From: G963664115 sp965216035
GTDB lineage: Bacteria > Acidobacteriota > Terriglobia > 20CM-2-55-15
Assembly (NCBI GenBank): GCA_965216035.1
Contig: CBDCFM010000021.1
Location: forward strand, 1,341,701-1,405,700
Direction: 5' to 3'
DNA length: 64,000 bases
Part shown: positions 34,820 to 43,434 of the stretch, piece after piece
Position numbering within the stretch: the first letter of the stretch is position 1
Layout: every line of letters begins with the position of its first letter
The notes under the pieces: generated by a model
The model's input: the letters and a program-made list of their open reading frames with translations, nothing else
Told to the model about the DNA's origin: nothing
The model's database searches: none
Translations under genes and position numbers: made by a program

Positions 34820-34846
34820 TCGTTGCCCGAGTCGAACAATGTTTTC

Positions 34847-34873
34847 AAGGGTGGCCAGGCGGCCACCCTTTTT
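34847..34873 (+). terminator. Rho-independent terminator after the M48 gene
   Basis: A 10-bp stem (AAGGGTGGCC and its complement GGCCACCCTT) with a 4-base loop runs into TTT. It is well placed to end transcription before the tRNA. Confidence 0.85.
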
Positions 34874-34945
34874 CCGTGTCCGTTTCCCACCTGAATCGGG
34901 ATTGATACCCACACCATTCAGCGGGTATCATGGGCCGTTGTCCAC

Positions 34946-35019
34946 GGGGTCGTAGTTCAGCTGGTTAGAACGCCGGCCTGTCACGCCGGAGGTCGCGAGT
35001 TCGAGTCTCGTCGGCCCCG
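34946..35019 (+). tRNA. tRNA-Asp (GTC)
   Basis: 74 bases fold as a cloverleaf. The acceptor stem is GGGGTCG with CGGCCCC (one G-U pair), the D-arm region is GTTCAGCTGGTTAGAAC, the anticodon stem is CCGGC/GCCGG with loop CTGTCAC giving anticodon GTC at 34980-34982, and the T-arm is GCGAG-TTCGAGT-CTCGT. The discriminator base is G. CCA is not encoded. Confidence 0.97.
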
Positions 35020-35027
35020 TTTCGATG

Positions 35028-35061
35028 CAGTAAAGCCCGGGGGCAATTCCGGGCTTTACTG
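35028..35061 (+). terminator. Hairpin downstream of tRNA-Asp
   Basis: A perfect 13-bp stem (CAGTAAAGCCCGG and its complement) with an 8-base loop starts 9 bases after the tRNA. It has no oligo-T tail, so it may act as a processing or stabilising structure rather than a classic terminator. Confidence 0.6.
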
Positions 35062-35089
35062 AAACGTTCATCTGTAGCGAAAAGTTCCC

Positions 35090-36427
35090 ATGGCCTGTAT
35101 ATCTCGGCGTGTCTTCCTTGAGCGGTCGGCCCGCATGGTCGGTGGAAGCTTCTCCGCGTTCTGGGCCCTGGGGTTGGTCGCGTGCGAAGGGGGAAGGCCA
35201 ATCGCTACTTCCTTCGGCTACGGCCCTCTCCAGGAGGCCGGTCCCGACCTGGCGCTACCCGCAGGTTTCCAGTACCGCGTGTTCGGGATTGAGGGATCGA
35301 CCATGTCGGACCGACGGCCCACGCCTCCACTGCATGACGGCATGGCCGCTTTCCCCCTTTCTAACGGCAACATTCGACTTATCCGCAACCACGAGGTGGG
35401 CAATGAGCCCCGGAATGGGGCCGCCTTCGGCGACCCCGGGCGGGCATATGACCCCCGGGCGGGCGGGGGGACCACCTCGCTCGAGATCGACCCGGTGACG
35501 CGAGAACTCGTCCGCGACTTCGCGAGCCTCTCCGGAAACCTGCGCAATTGCGCTGGCGGACCCACGCCATGGCAATCATGGCTGAGCTGTGAGGAGCACT
35601 TCGGCGATCAGCGGCAAGGCTATCAAGAACCGCACGGCTATGTCTTCGATGTCCCGGTGTCCGCCGAAGAGGACGTCAGGGCATTACCCATCCGCACCCT
35701 GGGGCGCTTTGTCCACGAAGCCGTGGCCGTCGATCCATCGACGGGGATCGTTTATGAAACCGAAGATCAACCCCAGTCCGGTTTCTATCGCTTCGTCCCG
35801 GACGGGCCCTACCGTCCCGGAGAGCGTCCTGATCTTACGAGCGGCCGCTTGCAGATGCTGGCCGTGCGGGATCAACCGCACTACGATACGGTAAACGGTC
35901 AGACGCCAGGCGCTGCCCTCCCCATCGACTGGGTGGACGTTGTCGATCCGGACCCTCAAGGGGAGGCGGTCGCTGTGAACGCTGTATTCCAGCAAGGATT
36001 GGAGCAGGGTGGGGCGCGGTTCTCCAGGAACGAAGGCTGCTGGTATGAGGAAGGCGCAATCTACTTCGCGTCCACCAGCGGGGGTGATGCGGCAGAAGGT
36101 CAAATCTGGCGTCACCGCCCGGGGGCAGCCGGGGGAGACCTGACGCTGGTGTTTGAGTCGCCAGGATCGAACGTTCTCAAGGGCCCGGACAATATTTGCA
36201 CCACACCCAAAGGGGCGCTGGTGATTTGCGAAGACGGGCCCGGCTCATGTTTCCTCAGGGGTCTGACCCGCACGGGCGAGATCTTCGACTTCGCCCAGAA
36301 CATCGCAAACGCGTCCGAACTCGCAGGCGCCACCTTCAGCCCGGACGGGCAGACGTTGTTCCTCAACATTCAGGGAGCTGGACAAACGGTGGCGATTTGG
36401 GGACCGTGGGAGTCGGGCCCTTTCTAG
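35090..36427 (+). CDS. PhoX-like (DUF839) phosphatase-family protein, Tat-exported
   Basis: 445 residues. The N-terminus has a twin-arginine signal (SRRVFLERSARMVGG) followed by a hydrophobic stretch and ACEGG. The body matches the PhoX/DUF839 beta-propeller: GNIRLIRNHEVGNE, AGGGTTSLEIDP, RNCAGGPTPWQSWLSCEE, GRFVHEAVAVDPSTGIVYETED and GPDNICTTPKGALVICEDG. PhoX enzymes are calcium- and iron-dependent alkaline phosphatases, but many homologues have unproven activity. The acidic and cysteine ligands that bind the metal cluster appear at least partly kept (SCEE, ETED, CEDG). A folded cofactor would explain the Tat route. Confidence 0.8.
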   Translation: MACISRRVFLERSARMVGGSFSAFWALGLVACEGGRPIATSFGYGPLQEAGPDLALPAGFQYRVFGIEGSTMSDRRPTPPLHDGMAAFPLSNGNIRLIRNHEVGNEPRNGAAFGDPGRAYDPRAGGGTTSLEIDPVTRELVRDFASLSGNLRNCAGGPTPWQSWLSCEEHFGDQRQGYQEPHGYVFDVPVSAEEDVRALPIRTLGRFVHEAVAVDPSTGIVYETEDQPQSGFYRFVPDGPYRPGERPDLTSGRLQMLAVRDQPHYDTVNGQTPGAALPIDWVDVVDPDPQGEAVAVNAVFQQGLEQGGARFSRNEGCWYEEGAIYFASTSGGDAAEGQIWRHRPGAAGGDLTLVFESPGSNVLKGPDNICTTPKGALVICEDGPGSCFLRGLTRTGEIFDFAQNIANASELAGATFSPDGQTLFLNIQGAGQTVAIWGPWESGPF

Positions 36428-36703
36428 AGTGCGGAAGCTACCTTGACCGGGTCTCGAAATCCTGGCAGCACCGGTAGTGCCCGTACGACTTTTTGACTGT
36501 GATCGGACTCCGTCACTGCCGCCGTGGACCTTGAGATTCGGCCAAACTCCACCTTTTTGTAGAATGTCTCCGACGCCTCCCTGGCGTTCTAACGTACTAT
36601 TGATGATATGAGAACCGGTACCCATTGGCGCCCTCCTGAAGTTGATGACCGAGCCGTTCGGTCCCCACTACGCGAGGTATCCCCCTCTGAAAATGCAAGC
36701 TCG

Positions 36704-37507
36704 ATGAGATTTCGAAAAACCGGACCCTGGGCCCTCGCAACCGGACTCGTCTTTGCCCTCATCGCCGGGGCCGCCAGCAGCCAGCTGGGAACTCTGGAGA
36801 GGAGCACAAATGGGGACTCGCCCGATGCGGAATTCCACATGGTGCGCCTCGTGTACGGAGGCTTTGGCGGTGGCGGTTTCAGGGGTTTCAGGAATCGATG
36901 GTGGGCGATCGATTACCCGGATGCTGAAATCCATTTTCTCCCGGCCCTCAGTCGACTGACGAACCTTTCGGTCGCCGATGACAGCCGCCATCTGGCCATA
37001 ACGGATGATCGTATCTTCCAGTACCCGTTTCTGTTCATGCAGCAGCCCGGGCAGGGCAACTGGAATCCCAGCAGCCTGGAGGCGGAGCGGCTCAGAGAAT
37101 ATTTGGATCGCGGGGGCTTCTTGCTGGTCGATGATTTTCACGGCGACTACGACTGGTACGTATTTGCGATGGCGATGAAACAGGTGTTCCCAAACCGTGA
37201 GATCGTCGAGATTCCAGATGACGACGTGCTGATGAATATCTTCTTTGATCTCGACGACCGCATCCAGATTCCGGGGCTGCGGCACCTCCGCATGAGTTCG
37301 GGTGGTCAGATCGTTGCGGCAATGCAGGGACGGCCGCATTGGCGCGGTATATACGACGATCGCGGCCGCCTGGTGGTTGCCATCAGCTTCAATATCGATA
37401 TGGGTGACGCGTGGGAACACGCCGACGACGCTTACTATCCCGCCCCGATGACGGGGCTGGCCTATCGTCTCGGTGTGAACTACGTCATCTACGCAATGAC
37501 ACACTGA
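36704..37507 (+). CDS. DUF4159-domain protein, secreted
   Basis: 267 residues from the ATG at 36704, which gives a clean signal peptide (WALATGLVFALIAGAAS); an upstream in-frame ATG adds a charged leader. The DUF4159 core is recognisable: FHMVRLVYGG, RWWAIDYPDAEIHFLPALSRLT, FQYPFLFMQQPG, LREYLDRGGFLLVDDFHG and MTGLAYRLGVNYVIYAMTH. The fold resembles a flavodoxin/ThuA-like glutaminase-like domain. Its role is unknown; it often accompanies MoxR/DUF58 loci elsewhere, but none of those is present here. MITE copy 2 begins 25 bases after its stop. Confidence 0.8.
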   Translation: MRFRKTGPWALATGLVFALIAGAASSQLGTLERSTNGDSPDAEFHMVRLVYGGFGGGGFRGFRNRWWAIDYPDAEIHFLPALSRLTNLSVADDSRHLAITDDRIFQYPFLFMQQPGQGNWNPSSLEAERLREYLDRGGFLLVDDFHGDYDWYVFAMAMKQVFPNREIVEIPDDDVLMNIFFDLDDRIQIPGLRHLRMSSGGQIVAAMQGRPHWRGIYDDRGRLVVAISFNIDMGDAWEHADDAYYPAPMTGLAYRLGVNYVIYAMTH

Positions 37508-37531
37508 CGGGCCACTGAGCGATTCAGCCCT

Positions 37532-37806
37532 TAGCAGCCCGTGGCAGAAGTCCCGAGGACCGCGCGCAGGGGTCTTCGGGTTGCAGGCGCGAAGTGAGGA
37601 GTGGAGCGATGTCTTTACATCGTGACCGACGAGGGACACAGCCTGCGGCCCGAACCCCCCTGCGCCCAAAGGGTTACGGCGAAACGGGGCCGTCTTCGTT
37701 GTCGCCGACTCCTCCCAATGAATGCGCATTGTCTCGTCGTCGTCTCCTAGAATCCGGCCCCGTTTGGCCGTAACGTGGTCCTTGGGACTTCTGCCACGGG
37801 CTGCTA
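37532..37806 (-). mobile_element. MITE-like element, copy 2
   Basis: The same element as 12230-12502 in the opposite orientation, about 94% identical, with perfect 32-bp class terminal repeats apart from two changes at one end (CCAAGGACCACG for CCGAGGACCGCG). Both ends are flanked by TA (TAGCAGCCC at 37532, GGGCTGCTA to 37806), as expected for a TA target duplication of the Tc1/mariner/IS630 type. It lies in the 308-base gap between the DUF4159 gene and yjbQ, which otherwise holds nothing. Confidence 0.87.
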
Positions 37807-37815
37807 GGCACCGCC

Positions 37816-38235
37816 TCAAGCCTCTCCCGTCATCTGGACAACAATGCTTCGGCTCCGCGGGCGGGTGTCAAAATCGACCACGACAATCTGCTGCCAGGTG
37901 CCGAGCAGCAGCCGACCTTGACGGAATGGAATCGTCAGGGAGGGTTTGAGAACTGCAGCCCTGACGTGGCTGGAACCGTTGTCGTCACCCCATGTGAGGT
38001 GATGATGGTAGGCCCGGCCCTCCGGTATCAGCGCCTCGAAAAACTCCTGAATATCCCGGACAAGGCCTGGCTCAAATTCCACCGTCGTCACCGCAGCTGT
38101 CGATCCGGATACGAAAACCAACACCTGCCCTTCGCTGAGCCCGCTTTGATCGACTTCGGCGCCCACTGCACGGGTGACGTCGTGAATGTCACAATGCCCT
38201 TCGGTTTCAATTGTAATTTCCCGTGTAAGGATCAT
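37816..38235 (-). CDS. yjbQ: YjbQ/UPF0047 family protein
   Basis: 139 residues, the usual length. Conserved family features are seen in the YHHHLTWGDDNGSSHVRA region and in RQGRLLLGTWQQIVVVDFD, together with VLVFVSGSTAAVTTVEFEPGL reduced to its first half. YjbQ proteins form small trimers with a metal-like histidine/aspartate site and have been linked to thiamine phosphate synthase activity. The true role is not settled. It is divergent from the dicarboxylate symporter gene. Confidence 0.88.
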   Translation of the reverse strand: MILTREITIETEGHCDIHDVTRAVGAEVDQSGLSEGQVLVFVSGSTAAVTTVEFEPGLVRDIQEFFEALIPEGRAYHHHLTWGDDNGSSHVRAAVLKPSLTIPFRQGRLLLGTWQQIVVVDFDTRPRSRSIVVQMTGEA

Positions 38236-38483
38236 CTGTCGCTCCTTTGTCCGGGCGTCTGTTTAGGGCGTGTTCCCGGTTCGGATGGGTTGATTATTTC
38301 TTATGAGACGCTTCCTGCGATGCTGCATTCAAGCAACTATTATGACGTCTGCCCGACGACGCCTCGAGCGCATCCGCTGGGCAACGTTTCGGAGATTGGC
38401 ACCGTTTGACCCAGCCCCGCAACTCCTATAAGATCCAACCCGCTTCTCAAAATCATTGATTTCATGAGACATGGAGTAAGCGC

Positions 38484-39776
38484 GTGGGCAAATTAAAGCT
38501 GCATTGGCAAATCCTGATCGCAATCTGCGTGGCGATTTTCGCCGGCATGCTGACCGATCCTGATACGACGCTTCTGAGCCTCGCCGTTCCGGGTATTTAC
38601 GAATTTTTGGGCACCTTGTTTCTGAACGCGCTGCAGATGCTGATCGTGCCACTGATCATGTCGTCAATCATCAGTGGCGTCTCCGGTTTAGGCGCGGGCA
38701 GCGACCTCGGCCGGCTGGGACTCCAAACGGCGTCCTACTACATCGCATCGAGCCTGCTTGCGATAGTCCTTGGCCTGATCGTTGTCAATCTCGTGGCGCC
38801 GGGAATCATAAACGGTCAGCCGGCTGGTGAGATACTCGGCCTTGAGGAAGACACCGCGGCGATTGTGGCCCAGGTCGAGGGCCGGGGTAGCGGTGATCTA
38901 GCATCGCTGTTCTTGAGGATGATTCCAATCAACATCGTAGGCGCCGCCGCCAATGGCGAAATGCTGGGCCTGATTTTCTTCAGCATCCTCTTCGGTTACT
39001 TCCTGAACTTTATTCCCGGTGATCTTTCCGATTCCATGCAGGCGTTCGCCAAGGGCGTCTTCGAAACCATGATGCGCGTCACGATGTGGGTGATGATGTT
39101 TACACCGATTGGAGTCTTTGGACTTGTCGCCGCAGAGATCACTCGAACAGGATTCAACGCCTTTCTGCCCCTGCTGGCTTTCTTCTTTACCGCACTCTTC
39201 AGCCTACTCGGGCACACGCTGGTCACGCTCCCGTTGCTCCTCTGGTTCGTTGCCGGGGTCAACCCTTGGAGGCACTACCGCGCGATGTCACCGGCCATGC
39301 TCACTGCATTTTCAACCGCCTCGTCCTCGGCGACGCTGCCGCTGACGATGGAATGCGTCGAAAAAAATGCGGGTGTATCCAACCGCACCAGCAGCTTCGT
39401 GTTGCCTCTGGGCGCTACGGTGAACATGGACGGAACTGCGCTCTATGAATGCGTGGCCGCCATGTTTCTAGCCCAGGCTTACGGTTTACAACTCGGTTTC
39501 GTCGAACAGTTTACGGTGGTCTTTGTGGCCCTGATCACATCCATCGGAGTCGCCGGAATCCCTGCTGCCAGTCTCGTTGCGATAACAATCATTCTGTCAG
39601 CCATCGGGCTGCCGGTCGAAGCTGTGGGCTTGATCCTGGTCACTGATCGAATCCTGGACATGATCCGTACCTCGATCAACGTCTTCAGCGATTCCTGCGG
39701 CGCGGTGATCATCGCGCGCGCCGAGGGAGAGACCGGCATCTTGGCTGCTCCCGATTCGAGTGGTAGAGGCCACTAG
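38484..39776 (+). CDS. Dicarboxylate/amino acid:cation symporter (DAACS family)
   Basis: 430 residues from a GTG at 38484 with GGAG upstream. About eight membrane helices plus two re-entrant hairpins are expected. The family marks are present: LQMLIVPLIMSSIISGV, the serine-rich hairpin FSTASSSATLPLTMECVEKN, and the cation and substrate site GATVNMDGTALYE followed later by DRILDMIRTSINVFSDSCGA. It takes up C4-dicarboxylates, glutamate or aspartate with sodium or protons. The aspartate and asparagine ligands (DRxLDMxRTxxNVxxD) suit an acidic amino acid or dicarboxylate substrate. Confidence 0.92.
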   Translation: MGKLKLHWQILIAICVAIFAGMLTDPDTTLLSLAVPGIYEFLGTLFLNALQMLIVPLIMSSIISGVSGLGAGSDLGRLGLQTASYYIASSLLAIVLGLIVVNLVAPGIINGQPAGEILGLEEDTAAIVAQVEGRGSGDLASLFLRMIPINIVGAAANGEMLGLIFFSILFGYFLNFIPGDLSDSMQAFAKGVFETMMRVTMWVMMFTPIGVFGLVAAEITRTGFNAFLPLLAFFFTALFSLLGHTLVTLPLLLWFVAGVNPWRHYRAMSPAMLTAFSTASSSATLPLTMECVEKNAGVSNRTSSFVLPLGATVNMDGTALYECVAAMFLAQAYGLQLGFVEQFTVVFVALITSIGVAGIPAASLVAITIILSAIGLPVEAVGLILVTDRILDMIRTSINVFSDSCGAVIIARAEGETGILAAPDSSGRGH

Positions 39777-39867
39777 TATTTCAAACGGCTCGGACGGATG
39801 GTTGAAAAAGGCATCGAGTTGTGGGACATTAGTGCGTTGTCCGGCGACCCACGTTTGCGACTGCGCT

Positions 39868-40146
39868 ATGGCACTTCGAACAGAAATCGTTGCACTCCTG
39901 GCTGAAAAGATCTCCGACGGGCTTGTCGCACGGGAGATGATCGATCTACCCAACGACTTTTCTGTTAAAGAAAAGCTGTTTGAGGCTTTGAACACAGAGG
40001 TCACGATAGAAGAACGTCTGAACGAAGAAGTACGGACCGTTCTCAACGAATATGGCAACCAGATGCGCGACAGCGGCGCATCCTACCAGGAGATGTTCAA
40101 GCTGATCAAGAAGAAGCTTGCACGGGAGAGAAAGATAATTCTGTGA
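39868..40146 (+). CDS. DUF507 family protein, first of a pair
   Basis: 92 residues from the ATG at 39868. It is a small, highly charged helical protein: MALRTEIVALLAEKISDGLV, then ERLNEEVRTVLNEYG and a lysine-rich end. DUF507 proteins usually occur as two adjacent genes, as here, and have no known function. Its stop overlaps the GTG of the second DUF507 gene. It lies 91 bases after the symporter gene. Confidence 0.85.
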   Translation: MALRTEIVALLAEKISDGLVAREMIDLPNDFSVKEKLFEALNTEVTIEERLNEEVRTVLNEYGNQMRDSGASYQEMFKLIKKKLARERKIIL

Positions 40147-40442
40147 GACTTTCGCGCGACAAGATCAACATTCTCTCGCATTGTGTCTCCGACACCCTGG
40201 CAGAAATCGACGAAGTTACTTTTAAGGAAGATCGAAACACCATCCGTCTGGCTGCGCTGGAAATCCTGGTACAGTGGCTCAAGAAGGAAGAGGTTATCGA
40301 TAATATGGCCCGGCGGAAAATAGAGTCACAGACCCGCCCGATCCCGGAAGGCGGTGAGGAATGGGATATTCTCTATCGCAAGTACTACAATGAAGAACTG
40401 CAGAGCCTCACTGGCGCCACGGCCCGCCCTGGTTCAGTTTGA
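40143..40442 (+). CDS. DUF507 family protein, second of a pair
   Basis: 99 residues from a GTG overlapping the preceding stop (GTGA). It has the related plan MRLSRDKINILSHCVSDTLA, ALEILVQWLKKEEVIDNMAR, and ends with GEEWDILYRKYYNEEL. It is likely to pair with the first DUF507 protein. Its 3' end overlaps the end of the convergent GAF-ANTAR gene by 9 bases. Confidence 0.85.
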   Translation: MRLSRDKINILSHCVSDTLAEIDEVTFKEDRNTIRLAALEILVQWLKKEEVIDNMARRKIESQTRPIPEGGEEWDILYRKYYNEELQSLTGATARPGSV

Positions 40443-41681
40443 CGACTGCATTTCACTCGAGAGAATAACCGCTTCAGCGATCTCACGCATCGTCCGCCGG
40501 GTCTTCATGCTTTGCTGCCGTAGCCTGCGGTAGGCCTCGTCTTCAGACAGCGATAGCTCCTGTTGCAGATGGCTCTTGGCGCGGTCCACGACCTTTCGCG
40601 TTTCTAGAGCGGCTTCCCTCTCCTGGATCTCTACAGCTAGATTCGTATTTTCAATGGCAAGAGCGGCTTGTTCGGATACTGTCGTGAGGACACGCATATC
40701 GTCATCCGAAAACACCCGGCCTTCATCCGAATACACGTTGACCAGACCGATCACCTTACCCTTGGCGATCATGGGGACCGAAACCAGAGAGCGAATCCCT
40801 TCTTTCTTTGCCAACTCGGGATAGAGATAATCAGCCTCTTTCGTTACGTCTTTAACCATCAACGCCTGACCCTCTTTCACGACCCGAGAGATCAGGCTCT
40901 TTCCGATTTTCAGGTTGGGCTTCTGCCAGTATTCATCACTGGAACACTTCGCAGCTTTCAAGACGAGTTCGTTCTTCCTCTGATCCACAAGCATAATCGA
41001 GCAGACCCGTGCGGGCATCGTTTCACCCAGCATGTTCACAATCAACGCGAGCATTTCGTCGAGATATCGACCCGAGGCCGCGACCTTGCTGATCCGAGCC
41101 AGCGTCGACAACTGCGTGTTGCGCCGCTTCGTTTCTTCGTACAAACGTGCGTTCTCAATAGCCCCTCCGACCTGATGGCCGATAATAGAAATCAACGTGA
41201 TTTCCCGTTCTGTATGGTGGTGGGACATCCGGTGCTGGACGTTGATGACGCCGATCACGCGATCCGGAGGCACCACGATTGGAACCGAAAGAAAGGCATC
41301 GTAGCGGTCCTCGGGAAGGTTGTTGAACAGCTTGAAGCGGGGATCCTTGCCCGCGTTCTGATCGATCGCAACCACTTCGGAGTTCTCGGCCACCCACCCG
41401 GTGATGCCCTCTCCCACCTTGACCACGTTTCTTCCGATCAAGCGCGGATGGGGGTTCTTGGATGCCCGCAAAAAGAGATAGGGTTCGGACTCGTCCACCA
41501 AATAGACAAGACAGGAATCGCAACGTGTGACATCGACGACAAGGTCGATGATTTCCTTGAGCACCTGATCCAGGTCCAGATTGCAGCTGATCGACTGGCT
41601 GATCTCGTGGAGTATCCGCAGTTCCTGGCTGGCCCGGTCCAGCGATTCGCGGACGGTGGTAATAGAGTTGTTTCGAGACAT
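40434..41681 (-). CDS. GAF-GAF-ANTAR sensor / RNA-binding antiterminator
   Basis: 415 residues. GAF 1 covers about residues 30-185 (LDQVLKEIIDLVVDVTRCDS, ITGWVAENSEVVAIDQ, LSVPIVVPPDRVIGVINVQ). GAF 2 covers about 200-345 (LDEMLALIVNMLGETMPARV, LVSVPMIAKGKVIGLVNVYS). The C-terminal 60 residues are an ANTAR domain: LETRKVVDRAKSHLQQEL, SLSEDEAYRRLRQQSMKTRRT and the MREIAEAVI end. ANTAR proteins bind paired hairpins in nascent RNA and prevent termination. CDSCLVYL and CSIML place cysteines in the GAF pockets, but the ligand is unknown. It converges on the DUF507 pair. Confidence 0.9.
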   Translation of the reverse strand: MSRNNSITTVRESLDRASQELRILHEISQSISCNLDLDQVLKEIIDLVVDVTRCDSCLVYLVDESEPYLFLRASKNPHPRLIGRNVVKVGEGITGWVAENSEVVAIDQNAGKDPRFKLFNNLPEDRYDAFLSVPIVVPPDRVIGVINVQHRMSHHHTEREITLISIIGHQVGGAIENARLYEETKRRNTQLSTLARISKVAASGRYLDEMLALIVNMLGETMPARVCSIMLVDQRKNELVLKAAKCSSDEYWQKPNLKIGKSLISRVVKEGQALMVKDVTKEADYLYPELAKKEGIRSLVSVPMIAKGKVIGLVNVYSDEGRVFSDDDMRVLTTVSEQAALAIENTNLAVEIQEREAALETRKVVDRAKSHLQQELSLSEDEAYRRLRQQSMKTRRTMREIAEAVILSSEMQSSN

Positions 41682-41892
41682 AAGCGATAGACGAAGAGGG
41701 TCGCATCTTTCGCCCGCTGGCGCAACGCGGTAGTTTCCCAGACGACGACCTAGGGCAATTATAGTCCGTATCGGGCCAAGTCGCAGGACGTCGCACTATC
41801 CGTTCTGAATCTGCCCTATGCGCTCCGCGTGCCTGTGATCATTCCGACAAGCCCCAAAAGGTTGCATCAGGCTCCGGCGCAATCGATACTGG

Positions 41893-42004
41893 CCGACGCT
41901 TGCGCCCCCGGCGACGCTTACGCCCCCGGGTGACGCTTGCGCCCCCGGGCTTGCGCCCCCGGGCGACGCTTGCGCCCCCGGGCGACGCTTGCGCCCCCGG
42001 GCAC
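41893..42004 (+). repeat. GC-rich tandem repeat, about 18-bp unit
   Basis: About six units of the form CGACGCTTGCGCCCCCGGG with small variations and one shortened unit, in the 348-base gap between the GAF-ANTAR and TVP38 genes. The array ends 25 bases before the TVP38 start codon. It can form CCCGGG palindromes. On the minus strand it would read as Gly/Pro/Ala-rich peptide, but no start or ribosome site supports a gene. The rest of the gap shows nothing. Confidence 0.8.
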
Positions 42005-42029
42005 GCTCGAATGATAAAGTGGAGAAGTC

Positions 42030-42749
42030 ATGGTCTTCAATCACAGGCAGAAGATGAAGGAGCGTCTATGGGCGATTCTGACGCTCCTTGGGTTTGCTGG
42101 GCTCGTCGTGTGGTCTTACTCTAGCGGCGGCCTGATTGCCGCCCTCTTCAGTGCTGACACGAGCCCGGCAGAGAAGGTCGAAGCCATGCGGGCGTTCTTC
42201 AGCAGTTGGGGGCCTCTGGCGCCGGTCGCCTACATCATGCTGGTCATAGCCGAAGGCGTGATCGCGCCGATTCCGGGAGCGATCCTGTATCTGCCGGGCG
42301 GGGTGATTTTTGGTGGATTCTGGGGAGGCACGCTTTCCTTGATCGGTAACGTCTTCGCCGCCGGGATCTGCTGCACACTGATGCGGACGCTCGTCGGTCG
42401 TTCGTGGAGCGAGGATTTCTTTTCCGCGGGCCGGCTCTTGAGCGTCAAAGAGTTCATCCTGCAACACGGAGTACTCAGCATCGCCTTGTTGCGCGTAAAC
42501 CCACTCACTTCATCTGACATCGTATCTTACGCCGCCGGCCTGACTCCGATTTCAACGTCTACTGTCATGATAGGCACACTCTTCGGTATGGCGCCGCTCT
42601 GCTATATCCAGGCGTACCTTTCGATGGGATTATTCACTGTCTTTCCGTGGTTGATCTGGCCACTGATCGTGGGGTGTATCTTCTATGCGGTCCTGGCTGC
42701 GATGGTACTCCGGCGGCTTAGAAACCCCCGCGTTGAAGAAGCCGGCTAA
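42030..42749 (+). CDS. TVP38/TMEM64 (VTT-domain) membrane protein
   Basis: 239 residues with about six membrane segments. The ATG at 42030 has GGAGAAG 2-3 bases upstream. The VTT/DedA-like core is visible in APIPGAILYLPGGVIFGGFWGG reduced to its APIPG and FGGFWG marks, the FAAGICCTLMRTLVGRSW helix and the LLRVNPLTSSDIVSYAAGLTP segment, equivalent to the RxxPxxPxxxxxYxxG motif of the family. These proteins are linked to lipid scrambling or ion homeostasis. It is followed by a fatty acid hydroxylase gene 19 bases on, suggesting a shared membrane-lipid role (inference). Confidence 0.85.
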   Translation: MVFNHRQKMKERLWAILTLLGFAGLVVWSYSSGGLIAALFSADTSPAEKVEAMRAFFSSWGPLAPVAYIMLVIAEGVIAPIPGAILYLPGGVIFGGFWGGTLSLIGNVFAAGICCTLMRTLVGRSWSEDFFSAGRLLSVKEFILQHGVLSIALLRVNPLTSSDIVSYAAGLTPISTSTVMIGTLFGMAPLCYIQAYLSMGLFTVFPWLIWPLIVGCIFYAVLAAMVLRRLRNPRVEEAG

Positions 42750-42768
42750 TTGTTGGGGAGCTCGCTCG

Positions 42769-43350
42769 ATGCGTTTCAGTTCTTTCTGGATCTATCCCCT
42801 CGCTTCGTTATTTCTGATCTTTCTGGCCCGAGCCCGCGAACCGGAACCCTCCGTTGGCGACTACTTCGTACTGATATCGTTCGGGATCTTTCTCTGGACG
42901 CTTATCGAATACGGTCTCCATCGCTTCTTCTTTCACTGGCGTCCCCAAAACAGCACTCTGGCCAGCATTCTCTTCGGATTCCATCTCGTCCATCACGGAC
43001 GGCCCCGCGATCCGGAATGCATCCTCGCCCGGGCACGAACGACGCTGCCGCTTTCCGGCATTATCCTGGGACTGACATTCCGAGCGACCGGAAGCACCTC
43101 AACGGCCGTAGGCATTGCGATGGGCGTGTGGACGGGCTTTCTCTACTACGAATGGGTTCACTACCGTATTCATACCAGTGGGTCGACGTTCGGCCTTACC
43201 GGCCATCGAAGCCGGCACTTCCGGCATCATTTCGTGGACAACACGAAGTGTTTTGGTGTCACCTCCCCACTGTGGGACTTTGTTTTTGGGACTTACTTGA
43301 AGGTCGACAGTCCGGACCAATCCGCACTTGGAACGCGTATGCGCTCATAG
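42769..43350 (+). CDS. Fatty acid hydroxylase / sterol desaturase superfamily protein
   Basis: 193 residues from the ATG at 42769 with GGGGAG 8 bases upstream. The di-iron histidine boxes are present: HRFFFH (about 47-52), HLVHHGRPRD and HRSRHFRHHF. Four membrane segments surround them. It would hydroxylate or desaturate a membrane lipid using O2. It resembles short bacterial members acting on fatty acyl chains. The substrate is not determinable from the sequence. Confidence 0.88.
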   Translation: MRFSSFWIYPLASLFLIFLARAREPEPSVGDYFVLISFGIFLWTLIEYGLHRFFFHWRPQNSTLASILFGFHLVHHGRPRDPECILARARTTLPLSGIILGLTFRATGSTSTAVGIAMGVWTGFLYYEWVHYRIHTSGSTFGLTGHRSRHFRHHFVDNTKCFGVTSPLWDFVFGTYLKVDSPDQSALGTRMRS

Positions 43351-43434
43351 AGCGCACCGACTGGAAGAGGGGGAATGCTTCCTCTGCGCTCGCCCCATCT
43401 CCAGGATGGCTAAGAAATGCCCGCACCGACTGGC

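Noticed and set aside
36668..37819. A 383-codon minus-strand frame over the DUF4159 gene
   Set aside because: It is antisense to a recognisable gene and its first third is the MITE. It is a high-GC artefact.
41796..42044. Collagen-like Gly-Pro-Ala peptide on the minus strand
   Set aside because: It is produced by the tandem repeat; no start signal or flanking protein-like sequence is present.
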